This document shows positions 1 to 13,293 of a stretch of 64,000 nucleotides of DNA, in pieces (within the stretch, counting starts at the first letter, position 1; every line of letters starts with the position of its first letter). The translations under genes were made by a program, and so were the position numbers. Location of the stretch: NCBI GenBank assembly GCA_040437565.1, contig JBDOQK010000006.1, positions 372,001 through 436,000 of the forward strand, in the 5' to 3' direction. Below the pieces are notes generated by a model, which worked only from the letters and a program-made list of their open reading frames with translations, was not told the DNA's origin and did no database searches. The stretch comes from Albugo candida. Its lineage: Eukaryota; Oomycota; Peronosporomycetes; Albuginales.

Positions 1-1652
1 GTCTTAAAGACAGCTTCCATTTGTGAAGGATGGCGTATCGAGCAAGTGGAAGGGAAGACTGTTGAAGGATATAATTTGCAATCCCTCGCTTCTTTGATGA
101 GAAGCAGCTCTTCGGTAAGTTTTTGGTGCAAAAGGGCATAAGAATGAATTGATGATGCTGAGTTTCTAGATTGAAGTAGACTTTGAGATTTCTCAAAATC
201 AACAGCAGGATGAACGACAGGATAAAATACAAACAAACATGCTGTTGCTGGAACGTTATACAGGCTCACAATCGCAAAGCTATTTATCAGGATTTGGCAA
301 AGCCTCTTTGAGGCAACAATACATTCGATGCGTACCACCTGGTCCCGTCAATGTTTCAACAAAGACGATATCACCAGGTGTAGGAAAAAATAGTGAGGCA
401 CACCCGCCTGAAAGTAGTGCTTGCATCGGCGACCCAGCAATGGGAAGAAAAAGAGCTGATACTTCAGTTGCTCCCCAAGCAAAAGATAGCCATCCACAGA
501 AACAGATGAAAATGACCGTGTGGGCCAAGAGTTCCAACATGATGAAGGCCCAGCCATGCATAGATGCGAACAAAGAGACTCCACCACATCTTGAAGAACC
601 AAACGCATCAAGTTGTAAATCACAGCATCCGACCAATTCAATAAAAGTCGCACCTATTTGTCCCCAAACATCAGAGGAAGCGCCATCACGGAGCTCTTCA
701 TATGCTGTTCGTTCAGTTCCACACTCAAACAATGGTACATTGTAGCACGTTGTATACAAAATCGTTGACTCATTTGAATTTGTCAGCATCCAAGTCTGAT
801 GATCTTCGCTCTGAGCTATCAAGCCAAAAGCCCACTGGAGAATCGAATCGGCAGCGACACAGCCTGACTACTCGACGATTGACTGACATGGGCTTCGATA
901 AAACAGATGCAGTGGCGAGTATTGCCGCTTGTGGCGACGATCCAGAGAAATGTATGGTGTGGATTGCTGCGCAATTGGAAGAAAAGCAATTCATATCGGA
1001 CCTTAACCAAGCATCCATTCAATCAGAGCTCAGCAAACAAAAAGAGGCAGCATCTCTAAAGCATAAAGAGAAGGAACTTTATAAAAAAGCCCGAGTATTC
1101 ACCTCATTATTCCCAAATGTGCGTCAAGCCACCATCCGTTTTATGAGAACTCACGATTCTGGTGTAGTCCTATATTTTGAGCGATAGAGAATCCAATACA
1201 TTGAAGGAGGTCATTGATGAGCAAATTGGCCGAACGGACAGTGAGTGTCTTCTTCGGACGACGTTGACACGACTGCTGAAATTAGAAGCCCAAGCTATCA
1301 AATGGTACAAAGTCGCCGCACGCTGTTACCTTCTTCGGATTGCAGAGAATTTGGAAGGAATCTATATCGGTGTGTTGCACAGATTAAATAGCCAAATGCT
1401 GCTAGTATTTCTAACAATGTGTTTTGCGAAAATGTAGCTGAGAGTCACAGCGTCTTTGAGTGTTGCGGAAAAGCGACTTCACTGTCTGCGTGCACATTTG
1501 TCAAGTCGATACAAACTGAAGTTGAGCTGCTTCAAAACCATTTGTTTAATATGCCAAAGATTCATGGAGGGGTCCCCATGGCTTTTTTAGAAGCGGATGA
1601 ATCCACCAAATTCAATCTAGAGGATGATGGTTTTGAAGTGATCGACAAGTAA
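1..1652 (+). CDS. UBA-domain protein, 3' part (5' end outside window)
   Basis: The reading frame is open from base 1, so the gene starts upstream. The first residues (GWRIEQVEGKTVEGYNLQSL) look like the C-terminal half of a PDZ-like fold, which is a weak resemblance. A 55-nt intron (115-169) and a 52-nt intron (735-786) join in phase; the second joins SVPHSNN to ASKSDDLRSEL. Around 885-990 a UBA domain is clear (MGFDKTDAVASIAACGDD, then a hydrophobic third helix), followed by a charged helix. After about 1,085 the frame changes several times, so there are more short introns that I could not place with certainty. The last exon ends DDGFEVIDK with TAA at 1650-1652. UBA domains bind ubiquitin, so a ubiquitin-linked adaptor role is inferred. 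The full family is not recognised. Confidence 0.6.
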
Positions 1653-1969
1653 AGCAATCTCATCAAACGCTGGTCAAATAGAGCGCCCGAGATCCCACTC
1701 ACTTGGTGAGTGTATACTCTGAGCGCATGAATTGGTACAATCCTGCCGGAGCACGACTTTGCTAAGGTTGTTGATGCGGCTCTAATCTTCATCCATCGGG
1801 TCGTGCAATCCCCCGCCGCATGTCAGCATCAAATTATCGTGTAGTTTTGATTGCACGTGATAGCTCAAGAAGCATGTAATTGGCACTACAATAGAATTTT
1901 TGAAGTCATATTGTTTGTCCTTTTGAGCACGTTGGCGTAAATGTACTAATGTAACGCCTTATTATCAAA

Positions 1970-4646
1970 ATGGCTGATAATGACGAAATGCTACGAGATC
2001 CGACTTATGAAGAGCTTCACACAGGACCACGTAGAGAAAAACTTCCGGTGGATATACAGAATATGGAGCAGGAAGAAACAGCTTGCAATTTCTGCGGTGT
2101 GAGCTACTTTGTTTTTGCCGAAGTGCATGAGCTACAAGATAGAATCAAGCTATACTCCAAAGCAGCTCGTGTAGGTGATAATTTCTCTATGAATACTCGA
2201 TGGGTATGACAGTGAGTTGGCGTAGTTCTTGTCGGAAAATGCACGAGTTGCTCATCACGAAAATATGGTTTTAAAAGAACAGGTCGAGTCATTACAAGCC
2301 GAAACTCTTTATCAGATAACCAAGCTGAAATCTCATTTCGTTGCATTCGGCCATGAGTACGACCGTTTGCGCTGTGAATATNNNNNNNNNNNNNNNNNNN
2401 NNNNNNNNNNNNNNNNNNNNNNNNNNNNNNNNNNNNNNNNNNNNNNNNNNNNNNNNNNNNNNNNNNNNNNNNNNNNNNNNNGATAATGACGAAATGCTAC
2501 GAGATCCGACTTATGAAGAGCTTCACACAGGACCACGTAGAGAAAAACTTCCGGTGGATATACAGAATATGGAGCAGGAAGAAACAGCTTGCAATTTCTG
2601 CGGTGTGAGCTACTTTGTTTTTGCCGAAGTGCATGAGCTACAAGATAGAATCAAGCTATACTCCAAAGCAGCTCGTGTAGGTGATAATTTCTCTATGAAT
2701 ACTCGATGGGTATGACAGTGAGTTGGCGTAGTTCTTGTCGGAAAATGCACGAGTTGCTCATCACGAAAATATGGTTTTAAAAGAACAGGTCGAGTCATTA
2801 CAAGCCGAAACTCTTTATCAGATAACCAAGCTGAAATCTCATTTCGTTGCATTCGGCCATGAGTACGACCGTTTGCGCTGTGAATATGAAGCTGAACAAA
2901 AGCGAATATCTGTGTTGTCGCACGCAAATGAACAGAGTTTCACTGAACAATCGCTGATGCAGAAAAAATGGCAACAAAATCTACTTTCAAATGAAAAGAA
3001 GCTCCGTGAAGAATTCGCTTTATCAAATCAACAATTTGACATCTTTCGGCTCAACGCACATGAGCAGCAGAAGCGAGCAAAGCTGGAACTTGAGCGATTG
3101 CTGCTGAGGAACGAAGATTTGACTACACTTGTCTATGAGCTGCAAAAGTATCGCGTGGAGGCGGATCAAACGATGGCGTGTGATCAAGTATACAAAAAAC
3201 AACTCACAGACCAAATTATGATTGAAGCCAAGGCTACGCTTCAGGTAAAGTCCAAGGTGGAGGAATTACTTCAAGAACGTACCACACTCTTAGGTCGTCA
3301 TCAATCATACTACAGAACGGTGATAGAGTTAGAAGTTACGATTGGTATGCAGCAAGAAGAGATGAGAACTCGAGAACTCCTGCAAAATAGTACATTGGAA
3401 AAAGAGCGTCGAGCTTACCAAGAAAAGCTCGAAGCAGCTGAGATTCGACATCGCCAAACGCTTAGTAAAGAAAATCAGCAGAAAAAATTGGTACTACAAC
3501 GACTAAGTGTCACGGAGAACTCAGTGGAGAAGCTTTCTAACAATTTGCATAATCTCCGCTCTACACACGCATCTGATCTGCAAGTCGTCAAAGATGATCA
3601 TTCGAATGCGATTACCGCTCTGGAGACTTCACACAAACAAATTGTTGGCAGTTTATTGCAAGAACAAGATGAACTCAGACACGAGCTTGATAAAAGATCG
3701 CAGACGCAAACCGCTCTTTCAAGAAAGGTAAGGAAAACGTTTTGAAGCATGTATCTGATTTGCGGTGGATGCTTCAGCTTGTAGACCACGAGACTCAAGC
3801 TACTGAGTGGATTGCACAAATGACGGAAATGTCGAACGAGATTCATGTAGGCAAGGCGTCACCCTGATCAACGATCTGAACACATTAATGCAATTATAGA
3901 GTATCGATAATGCGCGCGCCATGCTTGAAAAGGAGGCTGAAACACGAGAAAAGCATTCTGAGCAAAAAGAGGTACACCCGGCTATCCACGTTAATGTTCT
4001 ATTTATGACGGGTACTGGCAGCAAGCGTTAATGGGGGAACTGAAGCGAGTACAAGCCGAAAATGAAGGGATGCTCCTATTGCAGCAACAACTTCAATCAA
4101 AAGTTGCCACATTGCAACAAAGAGACAAAGACTTAAAGAATCAGTTAAGAGTATCCGTTGAGAAGATGAACGAGCAGAAAGAAAAGATGATACAGCTTGA
4201 GACATTATCTTTGCATCAAGCTCCTCCATCTGTCGCCTCTTCAAATCAAAGCGAACATTGCGAACCTGAACAGGTTGCAAAATTAAACCGAGAACTACAA
4301 GACAAGGAGACAGTACGTATTCTTCAGTGACCTCACCACTTTGATGCCTGATGCTGCTATAAAGGAAATCGTCGTACTGCAAAGAACAGTTTATCGGGAA
4401 TGTCTTGAACGAACCTCACTACTTGAGCGCATGCGTGCAGCTAGAATTCTTCCAGAGATACCCGGATCAATTTCAGATTTAATCGATGTCTCTTCTTCCA
4501 GCAACGTAACATTTTTAAAAAGCAATGAACAAGATATCACGATCGAACACGCTGAAAATGAAACGAGTTCAAACGCTCCAAAGGCTTCATTTTATGAAAA
4601 ACTTCGCCAGTCCAGCCTACGTAAATCTAAACCAAGACGATTCTAG
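1970..4646 (+). CDS. LEKR1-like coiled-coil protein with N-terminal CxxC
   Basis: The N-terminus carries a short conserved block (CNFCGVSYFVFAEVHEL) resembling the start of animal LEKR1, and the C-terminus has RTVYRECLERTSLLERM, also like that family. Nearly everything between is predicted coiled coil rich in E, K, Q and L. Exon 1 runs 1970-2170 and a 55-nt intron (2171-2225) joins KAAR to FLSENARVAHHE in phase. Further introns are 3728-3777, about 3847-3898, about 3972-4021 and about 4314-4365. The 100-N gap at 2382-2481 is followed by an exact copy of 1976-2381, so this part of the gene appears twice; one copy should be dropped. LEKR1 is poorly characterised, and a centrosome or cilium role is inference that would fit a zoospore-forming organism. 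The gene could instead be another coiled-coil family. Confidence 0.6.
1976..2887. repeat. 100-N gap flanked by 406-bp direct repeat
   Basis: 1976-2381 equals 2482-2887 exactly, with 100 N at 2382-2481. This is best read as an unmerged overlap of two contigs inside the LEKR1-like gene. Confidence 0.95.
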
Positions 4647-4987
4647 CCGAATCAAGTATCTGATTGATATAATAGCTACTCTGTTGTATGATCTTCTACC
4701 GGTGCATCGCGTTGTTGCTTTGCTAATGCCAACTGAAGTGCATTTTGAATTAAGCGGCAGTCATTGGTATAGGGCACAGAGTAATCAACGAATGAACCTA
4801 TCATTTTACGCAAACAGTTGCTTTAATATTATGAAGCTCTTCAAATAAATTAGAGCAAACCGAGGACGCCAAGTATGGCAAAAGGCTTGTAGGACTTGAA
4901 TCGAATACTGATTGGAATACCAATAAGTACGCCGGTCACGCAGCCCTTGAAAATACGTCAAGGGCTGTAATTATACTAAATCAGACT

Positions 4988-5359
4988 TCATACCAAGATT
5001 TGACGATTGATCATGCAGGACGTTAGCATTTTTCTCAGTTCTTGAACATCTTCAGTGTCCTCAACGGATTGCTCATTCGGTCGTGAAAAAAACATCGGAA
5101 CTGTGTGTGGGTTTGACGTAATATACTGGAGCCGCGTACTTAACCACAAAATCGGTTGTTTGAATGCACCGAGACGAGTATTATGTTCAGACTCGATCCG
5201 CTCACAGGTTGGTTGTGAGTTCTCGTAGAGTTCCTGTATGCTTCTGATAGTCGCCTTCATACATGTAAGGCTATCTGTATTCACAGAGGTTGTAAGAATA
5301 CAATCGCTTAGCTGCATGTAAATGTAGAAAATGATCGATTTTCCCGATTGTATACGCAT
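4988..5359 (-). CDS. Small unknown protein (123 aa)
   Basis: This is the only sizeable reading frame in the roughly 900 bp between the LEKR1-like gene and the kinase gene. ATG is at 5359 and the stop at 4988. The protein is helical-looking with two cysteines in the middle and an acidic stretch near the end (SVEDTEDVQELRKML). It has no signal peptide or clear membrane segment and no family that I recognise. The upstream side on this strand is AT-rich. It may be a real small gene or one exon of a longer one; nothing in the sequence decides this. The rest of 4,650-5,510 shows nothing coding. Confidence 0.35.
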   Translation of the reverse strand: MRIQSGKSIIFYIYMQLSDCILTTSVNTDSLTCMKATIRSIQELYENSQPTCERIESEHNTRLGAFKQPILWLSTRLQYITSNPHTVPMFFSRPNEQSVEDTEDVQELRKMLTSCMINRQILV

Positions 5360-5556
5360 ATTCTCTCATATTTGCGCTTTGTACGCTTTCAGTGTTATTA
5401 AAATTTGAGTCATAAGTGTATTAAAATTATTCAATGCGTAGCTCTGCGCCTTCGATGCGAAGAGTTAGTACAAGGATAGTACAACACGCCAAATGAGAAA
5501 TATCGCACTTATCTGATGTTATTCTTAACGTATTTGCCGCCTGAACTTCTGCTGCA

Positions 5557-7979
5557 ATGGAAGCGAGCCCTGATTGTTCTCATACAAACGATTCCGGCAA
5601 TCATCAGAGTGAGTCTTCTTCTTCATATTATTATTCACCATTGCCTCCTTGTCCTGATGAACCTCCTGCTCCGCCGCCACCATCCTGTACTCCTCCGAAA
5701 TACCATTCCTNNNNNNNNNNNNNNNNNNNNNNNNNNNNNNNNNNNNNNNNNNNNNNNNNNNNNNNNNNNNNNNNNNNNNNNNNNNNNNNNNNNNNNNNNN
5801 NNNNNNNNNNGAGTCTTCTTCTTCATATTATTATTCACCATTGCCTCCTTGTCCTGATGAACCTCCTGCTCCGCCGCCACCATCCTGTACTCCTCCGAAA
5901 TACCATTCCTGTACAGAGGAAGATGAAGACCAGGATCAGCTAAACCGACATTCGAGCGGCTTTGACGATTGTAAAGGAGACGAAAAGTCTCAAGATGAAC
6001 ATGAATCTGATGAGCGTGTAGAATTGTATTCAAACTCACCACCACAGCCTCCACCGCCCATGCAAACTGTTTGCTCACCGGATAGCCCTATCCGACCTCC
6101 ACCTCCTCCATTCACTCCTATTGTGAGTAGCGGTATTGACGATAATCAAGCAGATAGAACTCCCGTACATCATGATGGCTTGAATCGTACAAGAAATGAT
6201 GGGGTGCACACATCAGATAGCAAACAAAAGTCAGATTTGACCAAGTGTCCGATGAATACCGTTGCATTAATGAGACGAGAGGCAAGTTTACGAGAAGTTT
6301 TAAGTTTCAGTAAACCTCAGATAGATGAGACAACAGAGAAAACACGCTGGTACATGGGCGACATTGATGATTACACGATAATTGACAAAGTTGGCTGTGG
6401 CACGTACGGGTACGTCGAGGTGACCGCATCGTTTTATGACCGCTTACAACCATTTACTTATGCTCAGGGAAGTGTTCAAATGTCAACATAAAGTGACAAA
6501 ACAAATTGCTGCTTTGAAGAAGCTTCGACCAAATGTGGAGAAAAATGGCGTAAGATTCTGCTTGCTTGTCCACAGCTAATTCTATGACTCAGATTTATAT
6601 CTAGTTTCCTATCACCTCAATCCGAGAAATGAAGATACTTAAATTTCTCAAGCATCCGAACATCGTCAAAATGAATGAGATTGTCTCGACAAAGGGTTCG
6701 TGGCAGTCACCTCGGCGCTCACACAACGACCTTAGCTTCAATTATATAACGTAGCACTTCCAAAAGAAGGAAAACGACCGCCACTATATTTCGCATTCGA
6801 GTACATGGAACACGATCTATCGGGGCTTTTAAATCATCCCCGTGTGAAACTCAGCCGAACACAAACGCAATGTTATATGCGACAACTACTTTGTGGGATT
6901 GCTTTCATGCATCATAATAAGATTGTTCATCGCGATATCAAAGCTTCGAATCTACTGCTCAATAATCAAGGAATGTTGAAGATTGGTGATTTTGGGCTCT
7001 CAAGATTCTGGAACGAAGTGAATGCAAACGCTGGACGGTACACGAATAAAGTTGTCACGCTATGGTATCGCCCGCCAGAACTTCTGCTAGGAACAACTTC
7101 GTACGATTATTCGGTCGATATGTGGTCCATTGGATGCATTTTCGCTGAGCTTTTGACGGGACGAGCAATTTTGCAAGGGAAGACGGAAATCGATCAGGTA
7201 TATCGCTTCCTCATCAACTCGAGTCTACCATCTTGAGTCTTATCTTTTAGTTGAAAGCTATTTTCGAATTGTGTGGCGCCCCAACAGATCTGACATGGCC
7301 GACATATCATGAGCTCCCAGGATCCAAAACCTTTCAATTTGATGTGAAATACGAGTCTTCACTGAGGGAAAGATTCAGCAAGTGAGTGACTGTCCGATTG
7401 TAAACTCGGTGTTTATTGATCTTCTCGGGTAGCTTTCCCCAGCATGCCGTGGATTTACTAGAGAAGATGCTCACGCTTGATCCATCCAAGCGCATCACCG
7501 CAATGGAAGCACTCGATCACGATTATTTTTGGCGGGTATTGACATGCAAACCAAGAGAGTACGTTCAGATTTCATTTAGCATTGATTTGACGGATTATTT
7601 CATGAACAGCTTGCCTAAATTCTGCGTGTCATCGACGCATGAATATCAATCGAAAAAGCGTCACCATGCCGAGATAGCGGCAGCTGCGGCTGTATCGAAG
7701 TTAAACGGAAAACCTGAGAATTCGCATCATTATACGAAAGAACGACTCGAAGGTGCACGAAGCCGTCAATTGGCACACGGAGATCAAAGTCGGCTGTCGG
7801 GAAAGCACGATAATGAGAAAAAGTATCTGAGAAACAGGGACCACAGCCAAAATGCATATCGAGATTGGGATGGAAATCACCGAAACCGTGATACATCTCG
7901 GGATCATGTGCGGACGGAGACCGAAGATGCACATTTCCCACTTGCAAAGCGCCATCAACCGCATATCCAGCGGCGCTGA
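5557..7979 (+). CDS. CDK12/13 (plant CDKC)-like transcriptional cyclin-dependent kinase
   Basis: This family phosphorylates the RNA polymerase II C-terminal domain during elongation, in the nucleus with a cyclin K/T partner. The protein starts with a proline-rich, formin-like tail, followed by an acidic stretch and a kinase domain. The domain has a GCGTYGEVFKC glycine loop, ALKKL lysine, a PITSIRE cyclin-binding helix (CDK12/13 has PITAIRE), HRDIKASNLLL, DFGLSR, TLWYRPPELLLG and a CDK12-type RDLPKFCVSSTHEYQSKKR after the domain. The tail is rich in R, H and D. Introns that keep frame are 6410-6467, 6550-6604, 6696-6754, 7198-7250, 7382-7432 and 7559-7609. The gap at 5711-5810 repeats 100 bp within the proline-rich part. 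CDK9 is less likely because its helix is PITALRE and its C-terminal extension differs. Confidence 0.9.
5611..5910. repeat. 100-N gap flanked by 100-bp direct repeat
   Basis: 5611-5710 equals 5811-5910, with N at 5711-5810. It lies in the proline-rich first exon of the CDK gene and is probably an unmerged contig overlap. Confidence 0.95.
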
Positions 7980-8165
7980 TGACAGACACAAATAGTATCC
8001 TTAAATAGTGTTGGAAACATTGTTTGATTGTGACCCACCACTTCCAATCCTTTAAGAACTCTGTTTTCTACAGCTTTTTGTTTGAAACTTTCGAGTGCTA
8101 ATTTACTGACTGCAGCAAAAGATATTAGCCGTGTGACCGCTACAAAAGCTTGACTTGATTCCCAC

Positions 8166-11100
8166 ATGGTAGCGAATGATGGAAATGCCGCTGTGAGCTT
8201 GTTTGGTCTAGAATCACGCGCAGATGATGATCGCTTATTGACACAGCCAAATGAGTTGTCACAGAGTCGAAAACGCTATGAAAAGGCTTTGGAAAAGGGA
8301 TTACAGAATGCTAAAGCGCAAGTGGATCAATTCTATCAGGAAGATAACAAATTCCCAGATTTATATGATCGATTACTGAATCAAACTGAACCGCAAAATT
8401 ATTTTTTTGAGCCGTATGTCACACAATGGCGACCACAAATTGTCAAAAGAGGTAGTCTAGTTACTTATCCATCGGTGGTAGCATCCTCGATTGAGGAAAC
8501 CAAGACGTTGACGCTATCAGGACTCTTAGAAGAGATCAGTCATGCGTGGACGTCCGTGGACAACCGATTATTTGTCTGGAATTACAGGAATCTGAAGCAA
8601 TTTGCCGCGTTGGAGTTTGACCAGGCTATAGTGGCTGTGAGCTTGTGCGAGTCGCCTGCATCTGGTATCTTTACTGAAAAAGTTCAGCATCTTCTGGTAG
8701 TCGCTACAACTGTAAATATATCGTTGGTGGCAGTATTATTCGACCCGTTTGTATCACCAGGATCTTCTGCTGGAAGTACAAGCCTCGCTCTAAAGTTACA
8801 GAGAACTAAACTTGGTGTGAGTACCGATAATTGCGTTGTACGCAGTATCGTGTGCACGCAGCATGGTAGGATATTTTTTGGTGGATCGGATGGCACACTA
8901 TACGAGCTCTGTTACGGTCCTGAAGGCACAAGCACTCCAGTAAAGGGTCTGTTGCCCTCCTTCTTTACAAGCTCTGACGCAACTCCTCGCTGTTCAAAAG
9001 TCGCTCACACGACAAATTACAGCAACTATTTACCGTCCTTTCTTGTAGGCTTTGCTGGATCACTTGACAAGATCCACCAAATAGCACTTGATAGCGAGCG
9101 AAATGTTTTATACGTACTTCACGATCAAGCTCATGTGGAAGTATTCGACCTCGGCCACAATGCGAAGGATTTGAAGCTGGTTTGTAGTTTGAATCTTTTA
9201 TCAGCAGGTACAAAATATGCTCGCGAGTACCGAAGAACGCGGGTGTCTTGCCCCGACGAGAAATTATTTCAGAAAGCCTCGACGGGAGATGCTACAACTA
9301 CTGATCCAGTCAAATTCATCTACATTTGCCCCGTTCCACGGAATGAATCGTTGTTTATCACACTGCTGGCCGTCACATCCAATGGATTACGGTGTTACCT
9401 GACAGTATACTCGAAATCTACCTACATTGCCAGTGCACTTGGATCCAGAGCCGACAATGAAAAAGCCAGTATTGTTCAAAACAAGCGACCGACAAGATTG
9501 GAGATGGTCTATATCCGCCTGCCCCCACCGGCAGTGGATGTTAACGACTCACCACCATACCACACCAAAGAAGGCATGCAACCCGGATTTGTGCCTGGTA
9601 AATCACCGTCACAGATTCATTCGGCGTATTATCGTGATGGCGTATTCTTAATCGCAAATGGTGGAAAAGACAAACAGGATCAATTTATCGGAATAGCGTA
9701 TGATGCAATCGCAACGACACTAAAATCAATCCATAAACCAGCTATACGCGAGTCCATATCACTGGATAATACGCTGGGAAAAGTTATCGAAATCAAAGGA
9801 TTCGGTGTAAACCAGCGGAAAATCTCATCCGTGTCAAGTGCAACTGGCTCCAACGATGGGATAAGCTCGGGATCAAAGAGGTCATTTGATACTATGGCAA
9901 AGGCTGGGAAAAGTACGAGTGGGAATGAAGTCATAATTGGAGAAATGACATCTCAATTTTCAGAACCACCTCGACATTTCATCACATTAACAAACGCTGG
10001 AATCCAACTATACCGAAAAATTCGACCCTTAGACCAGCTTCATCGAGTACTACTGATCTCAAAAGGAAGTGAATTGAAGCAAGTTCTTGCTCCATTTGTT
10101 CGATGTTTTGGGGAAACTGAGGTCTGCTCGATGCTTTTAGCAATTGCATGTGGCGTTCAAAGTGATTCGATCGAGGCCTACTCATCAGTCTCATCCGACA
10201 TGACACCATCACTAGCCAACGGGGTGATCGATGAGTACTTACATTCCGCTGCAATACAAGGAATATTTGATTGTGGTTTAGGATTGGCCAAGGTACGCAA
10301 GGCGAGTACTGCAAGGAAAAGCTCGGCAAACGAGAACGAACAACCATCATTCATCGCGTCTTCGGCTCGAGTGGTCCTCAAATCCGAATCTGAGATGTCA
10401 TATTATCACGATGCTCTCATTTTGTTTCTCAGTAGAGTCATGCGTCCATTGTGGCAAAACAAGGATGGGAAGTTGTCGACTGATAACTCAAACAACACAT
10501 GGGAAATGGTCTATGATATCAACAAACTCTGTGAGATTAGAGAAGTCTTATTCCAGTTGAGACAGTTGATGGAGAACACAGGACCATTCTCTGTAGCAGT
10601 TAGTTCAGGAGCAGCAAGTTTGGAGGCATCGGCTGTTCAGAAATCATTAGGGAAAAATGCACATGGTAGTGAAGCAGGCGAAACTAATATATCTCGTGTG
10701 AGCCAGCTGAGTGAGCGATTTGCAGAAACGCGTTCAGACGACCAATTGAAGCAGGAAAAACGATATAGAATGGAACAGCAGTCGCTGTATTTCCAATATC
10801 GCTTTGTATGTCGAAGCATTGAAGTGATATCCCTTTTGGATGTGTTGGACAAATACAAGTCGACTTCGAGTGAAAACCTTTTGACGTTCAACTTTGGTGA
10901 TCTTATAGCAAGCACAGAAGGGGTCGAAGTTGCTAGGGCTGCTATCAGGACATTGATGCAGTCGAATGAAAATGAGCAAAATGCACAGTTAATACAACAT
11001 CTTAGAGCGCAATGTCCATCGTTCTTTTCTGTACCAGATCTGTGGCAATATCAAGGATATAAGAGTTTATCGTCAGCGAAACTCAGCACAGCACCAAGCG

Positions 11101-13218
11101 CCCAGCGCAAATATCTACAAGAAGCTTTATCTCAATTTCTCAAGTCGTGTCATATGTGGAATAGTGAAGACGGTATTGAGGTGCTACGAAATACCTGTGA
11201 GGATCTGATCGCATTACACTTTTACGAGGGTGTTGTCAGGCTCTCGCTTGCATGTGCCAGGAATTTTAGCTCTGAAACAAAATTTGACAAGACTCCAATC
11301 CACTCGCCTTTCGTGGTTGCAACGGGAGTATCCACTCGAGAAAAGACAAGACTACTGAAGCAAAATTGTTTTGGACCTATTCTTCTAGCCTTACAAAAGC
11401 TGCTACCATCCACAACAAGTTCAGCATCCGATATGGCAACGTCACACAGAAATTGGTATAGCAAGAAAAAGCCCAAGAATCAAACAACAATGAATGAATT
11501 AGTTTGCTTGGACGAAGAATCACGTCGAAGATATGTCGATGAGATACTCCACTTGGCTCTAGCGTCAGAGGACGAAGATCTGCATATACTTCTGTATTCG
11601 TGGCTCATGGAACATGGCCACACACGTACTTTATTGTCGATTCGAACTCCGTATATCGAACCCTTTTTGCAATCCCAAAACCGAGATTTGCTTATTCAGT
11701 TGTACATGGAACAGCAGAAATACTTACTCGCTGCAAATGTTTGGTGGGAACTTGCACGCGAAGACCATACAGAAAACACTTTCGATGTCGATAGCGATAT
11801 GAATGGCGTGTTTACAGAACAAGCCCAAGGATTGCGAGATCACGAACTCAAGATTGTTGATCGTGCACTGCTGGAACGTAATCCCGACATCTCAAAGAGG
11901 CAGTATTACATTTCTAAGACTTTAGCATGTTTGAAAAATATGGAGCAAAGCGGGCTGAATGAAAATGCAAATTCGGTGGATGCCACTCGCGAAGTATTGG
12001 ACATTATGGATGTATTAAATCTACAAGCTCGAATATTCACATCGTTGAACCAGTCGTTGACAGAACTTGAAGCAGATGTCGACTTCTCTGTACAAGAAAA
12101 CTCTGCTTTCACAGAGGAAATATCTCGGCGGCGTGATGATGTGACCTTGCTCAAGTACAAAATGCTCAGCCCTACAACTTTGTATAACCAATTCGCTGTC
12201 AAGTACTCAATGTGGGCTGAATGCTTGCACATTATTCGTGTGTGTCGTTCGGAGGAATCCGACACTGTGGAAGCACTGTGGCGGAAGATAATTTTCGACG
12301 TGATTCCAAGGTCTTCCAACGATAGTCAGTTCAACAATTGGCTGGCAAAGATGCGTCAGGAAGCAAGGCTGACAGAAATATCGGCTGATGTTTCGACCTC
12401 ATTCGAAAGCGGTGTGTGGATCGGTCAAGTCCAATGTATTGTGCAACGGCTAGGAAGGATACTACTCAATGACGATCGAAGAGCTGCCGGAGATGTTGGG
12501 TACACATACACAAGCAACGGAATGGATCGTTTTCTCGTGTTCCCAGTAACATTTCTCCTGCGAGAATTGGAGACTTTATCGTCATGGTATATCAGAGCGA
12601 CCCAATTATCTGTTTCTGCTGCGACCACACTGGNNNNNNNNNNNNNNNNNNNNNNNNNNNNNNNNNNNNNNNNNNNNNNNNNNNNNNNNNNNNNNNNNNN
12701 NNNNNNNNNNNNNNNNNNNNNNNNNNNNNNNNNTGGAGACTTTATCGTCATGGTATATCAGAGCGACCCAATTATCTGTTTCTGCTGCGACCACACTGGA
12801 TATTGGAGCATTCAATTGGGTGGTGAGGCTTTTTGTGGATGTTGGTCTTCCGTATCAAATTATTCTAGGTAACTACGAAGAACTATATAGAGAGCAAGGA
12901 AATTTCTCCTGGGGAATACATCTGATGCGATCAATTAAAGCCGCTATCAATATGTGGAGAAAACATTCCATCGTTTCAGGTGATAGAAACGAAGAATTGT
13001 CCAATTTTGCGACCTGTATCCCTCATCTCGTGGAGTTTTGCGACGATATTCTGACTGATTTGCAAGCTGTGCCACCAGGTACTTGCATCAAATTTTGTAA
13101 TGTTTTGATGATGCTCACTTTCGATTGTTTAGATGCTGGCTGTGATGATGTTTTTGTACTTTTGGATGATTATCGCGACTTAAAACGCCAGTTGATCAAC
13201 TTTCGTAACATCTCGTAA
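8166..13218 (+). CDS. NUP155: Nucleoporin Nup155/Nup170
   Basis: Large scaffold nucleoporin of the inner ring of the nuclear pore. ATG at 8166 starts an intronless frame. The N-terminal part is the Nup155 beta-propeller (NKFPDLYDRLL, then RGSLVTYPSVV and VDNRLFVWNY, all typical), followed by a long alpha-solenoid with LLYSWLMEHGH near its middle. The frame seems to fail at the 12634-12733 gap. However, 12568-12633 is repeated exactly at 12734-12799. If one copy and the N run are left out, the frame is continuous, gives 1,628 residues, and ends naturally at 13218 after a helical tail. That divisibility supports both the gene call and the assembly explanation. The human protein is about 1,390 residues, so this one is long, with serine-rich inserts around 9,790-9,940 and 10,600-10,760. 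Confidence 0.93.
12568..12799. repeat. 100-N gap flanked by 66-bp direct repeat
   Basis: 12568-12633 equals 12734-12799, with N at 12634-12733. The offset of 166 is not a multiple of three and breaks the NUP155 frame artificially. Confidence 0.95.
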
Positions 13219-13293
13219 GAAGCTTTAAAATCATGCAGTATATCTGTTGGAGTTGCTCAAAATCGGACACAAGCAGGTGGGGTGTAGTTGATA

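Noticed and set aside
280-822. 180-residue minus-strand frame
   Set aside because: It runs opposite to the UBA gene exon, whose frame continues correctly through a spliced intron; treated as a shadow.
2203-2224. 22-nt ultra-short intron in the LEKR1-like gene
   Set aside because: A normal 55-nt intron (2171-2225) also joins in phase and matches the usual size here.
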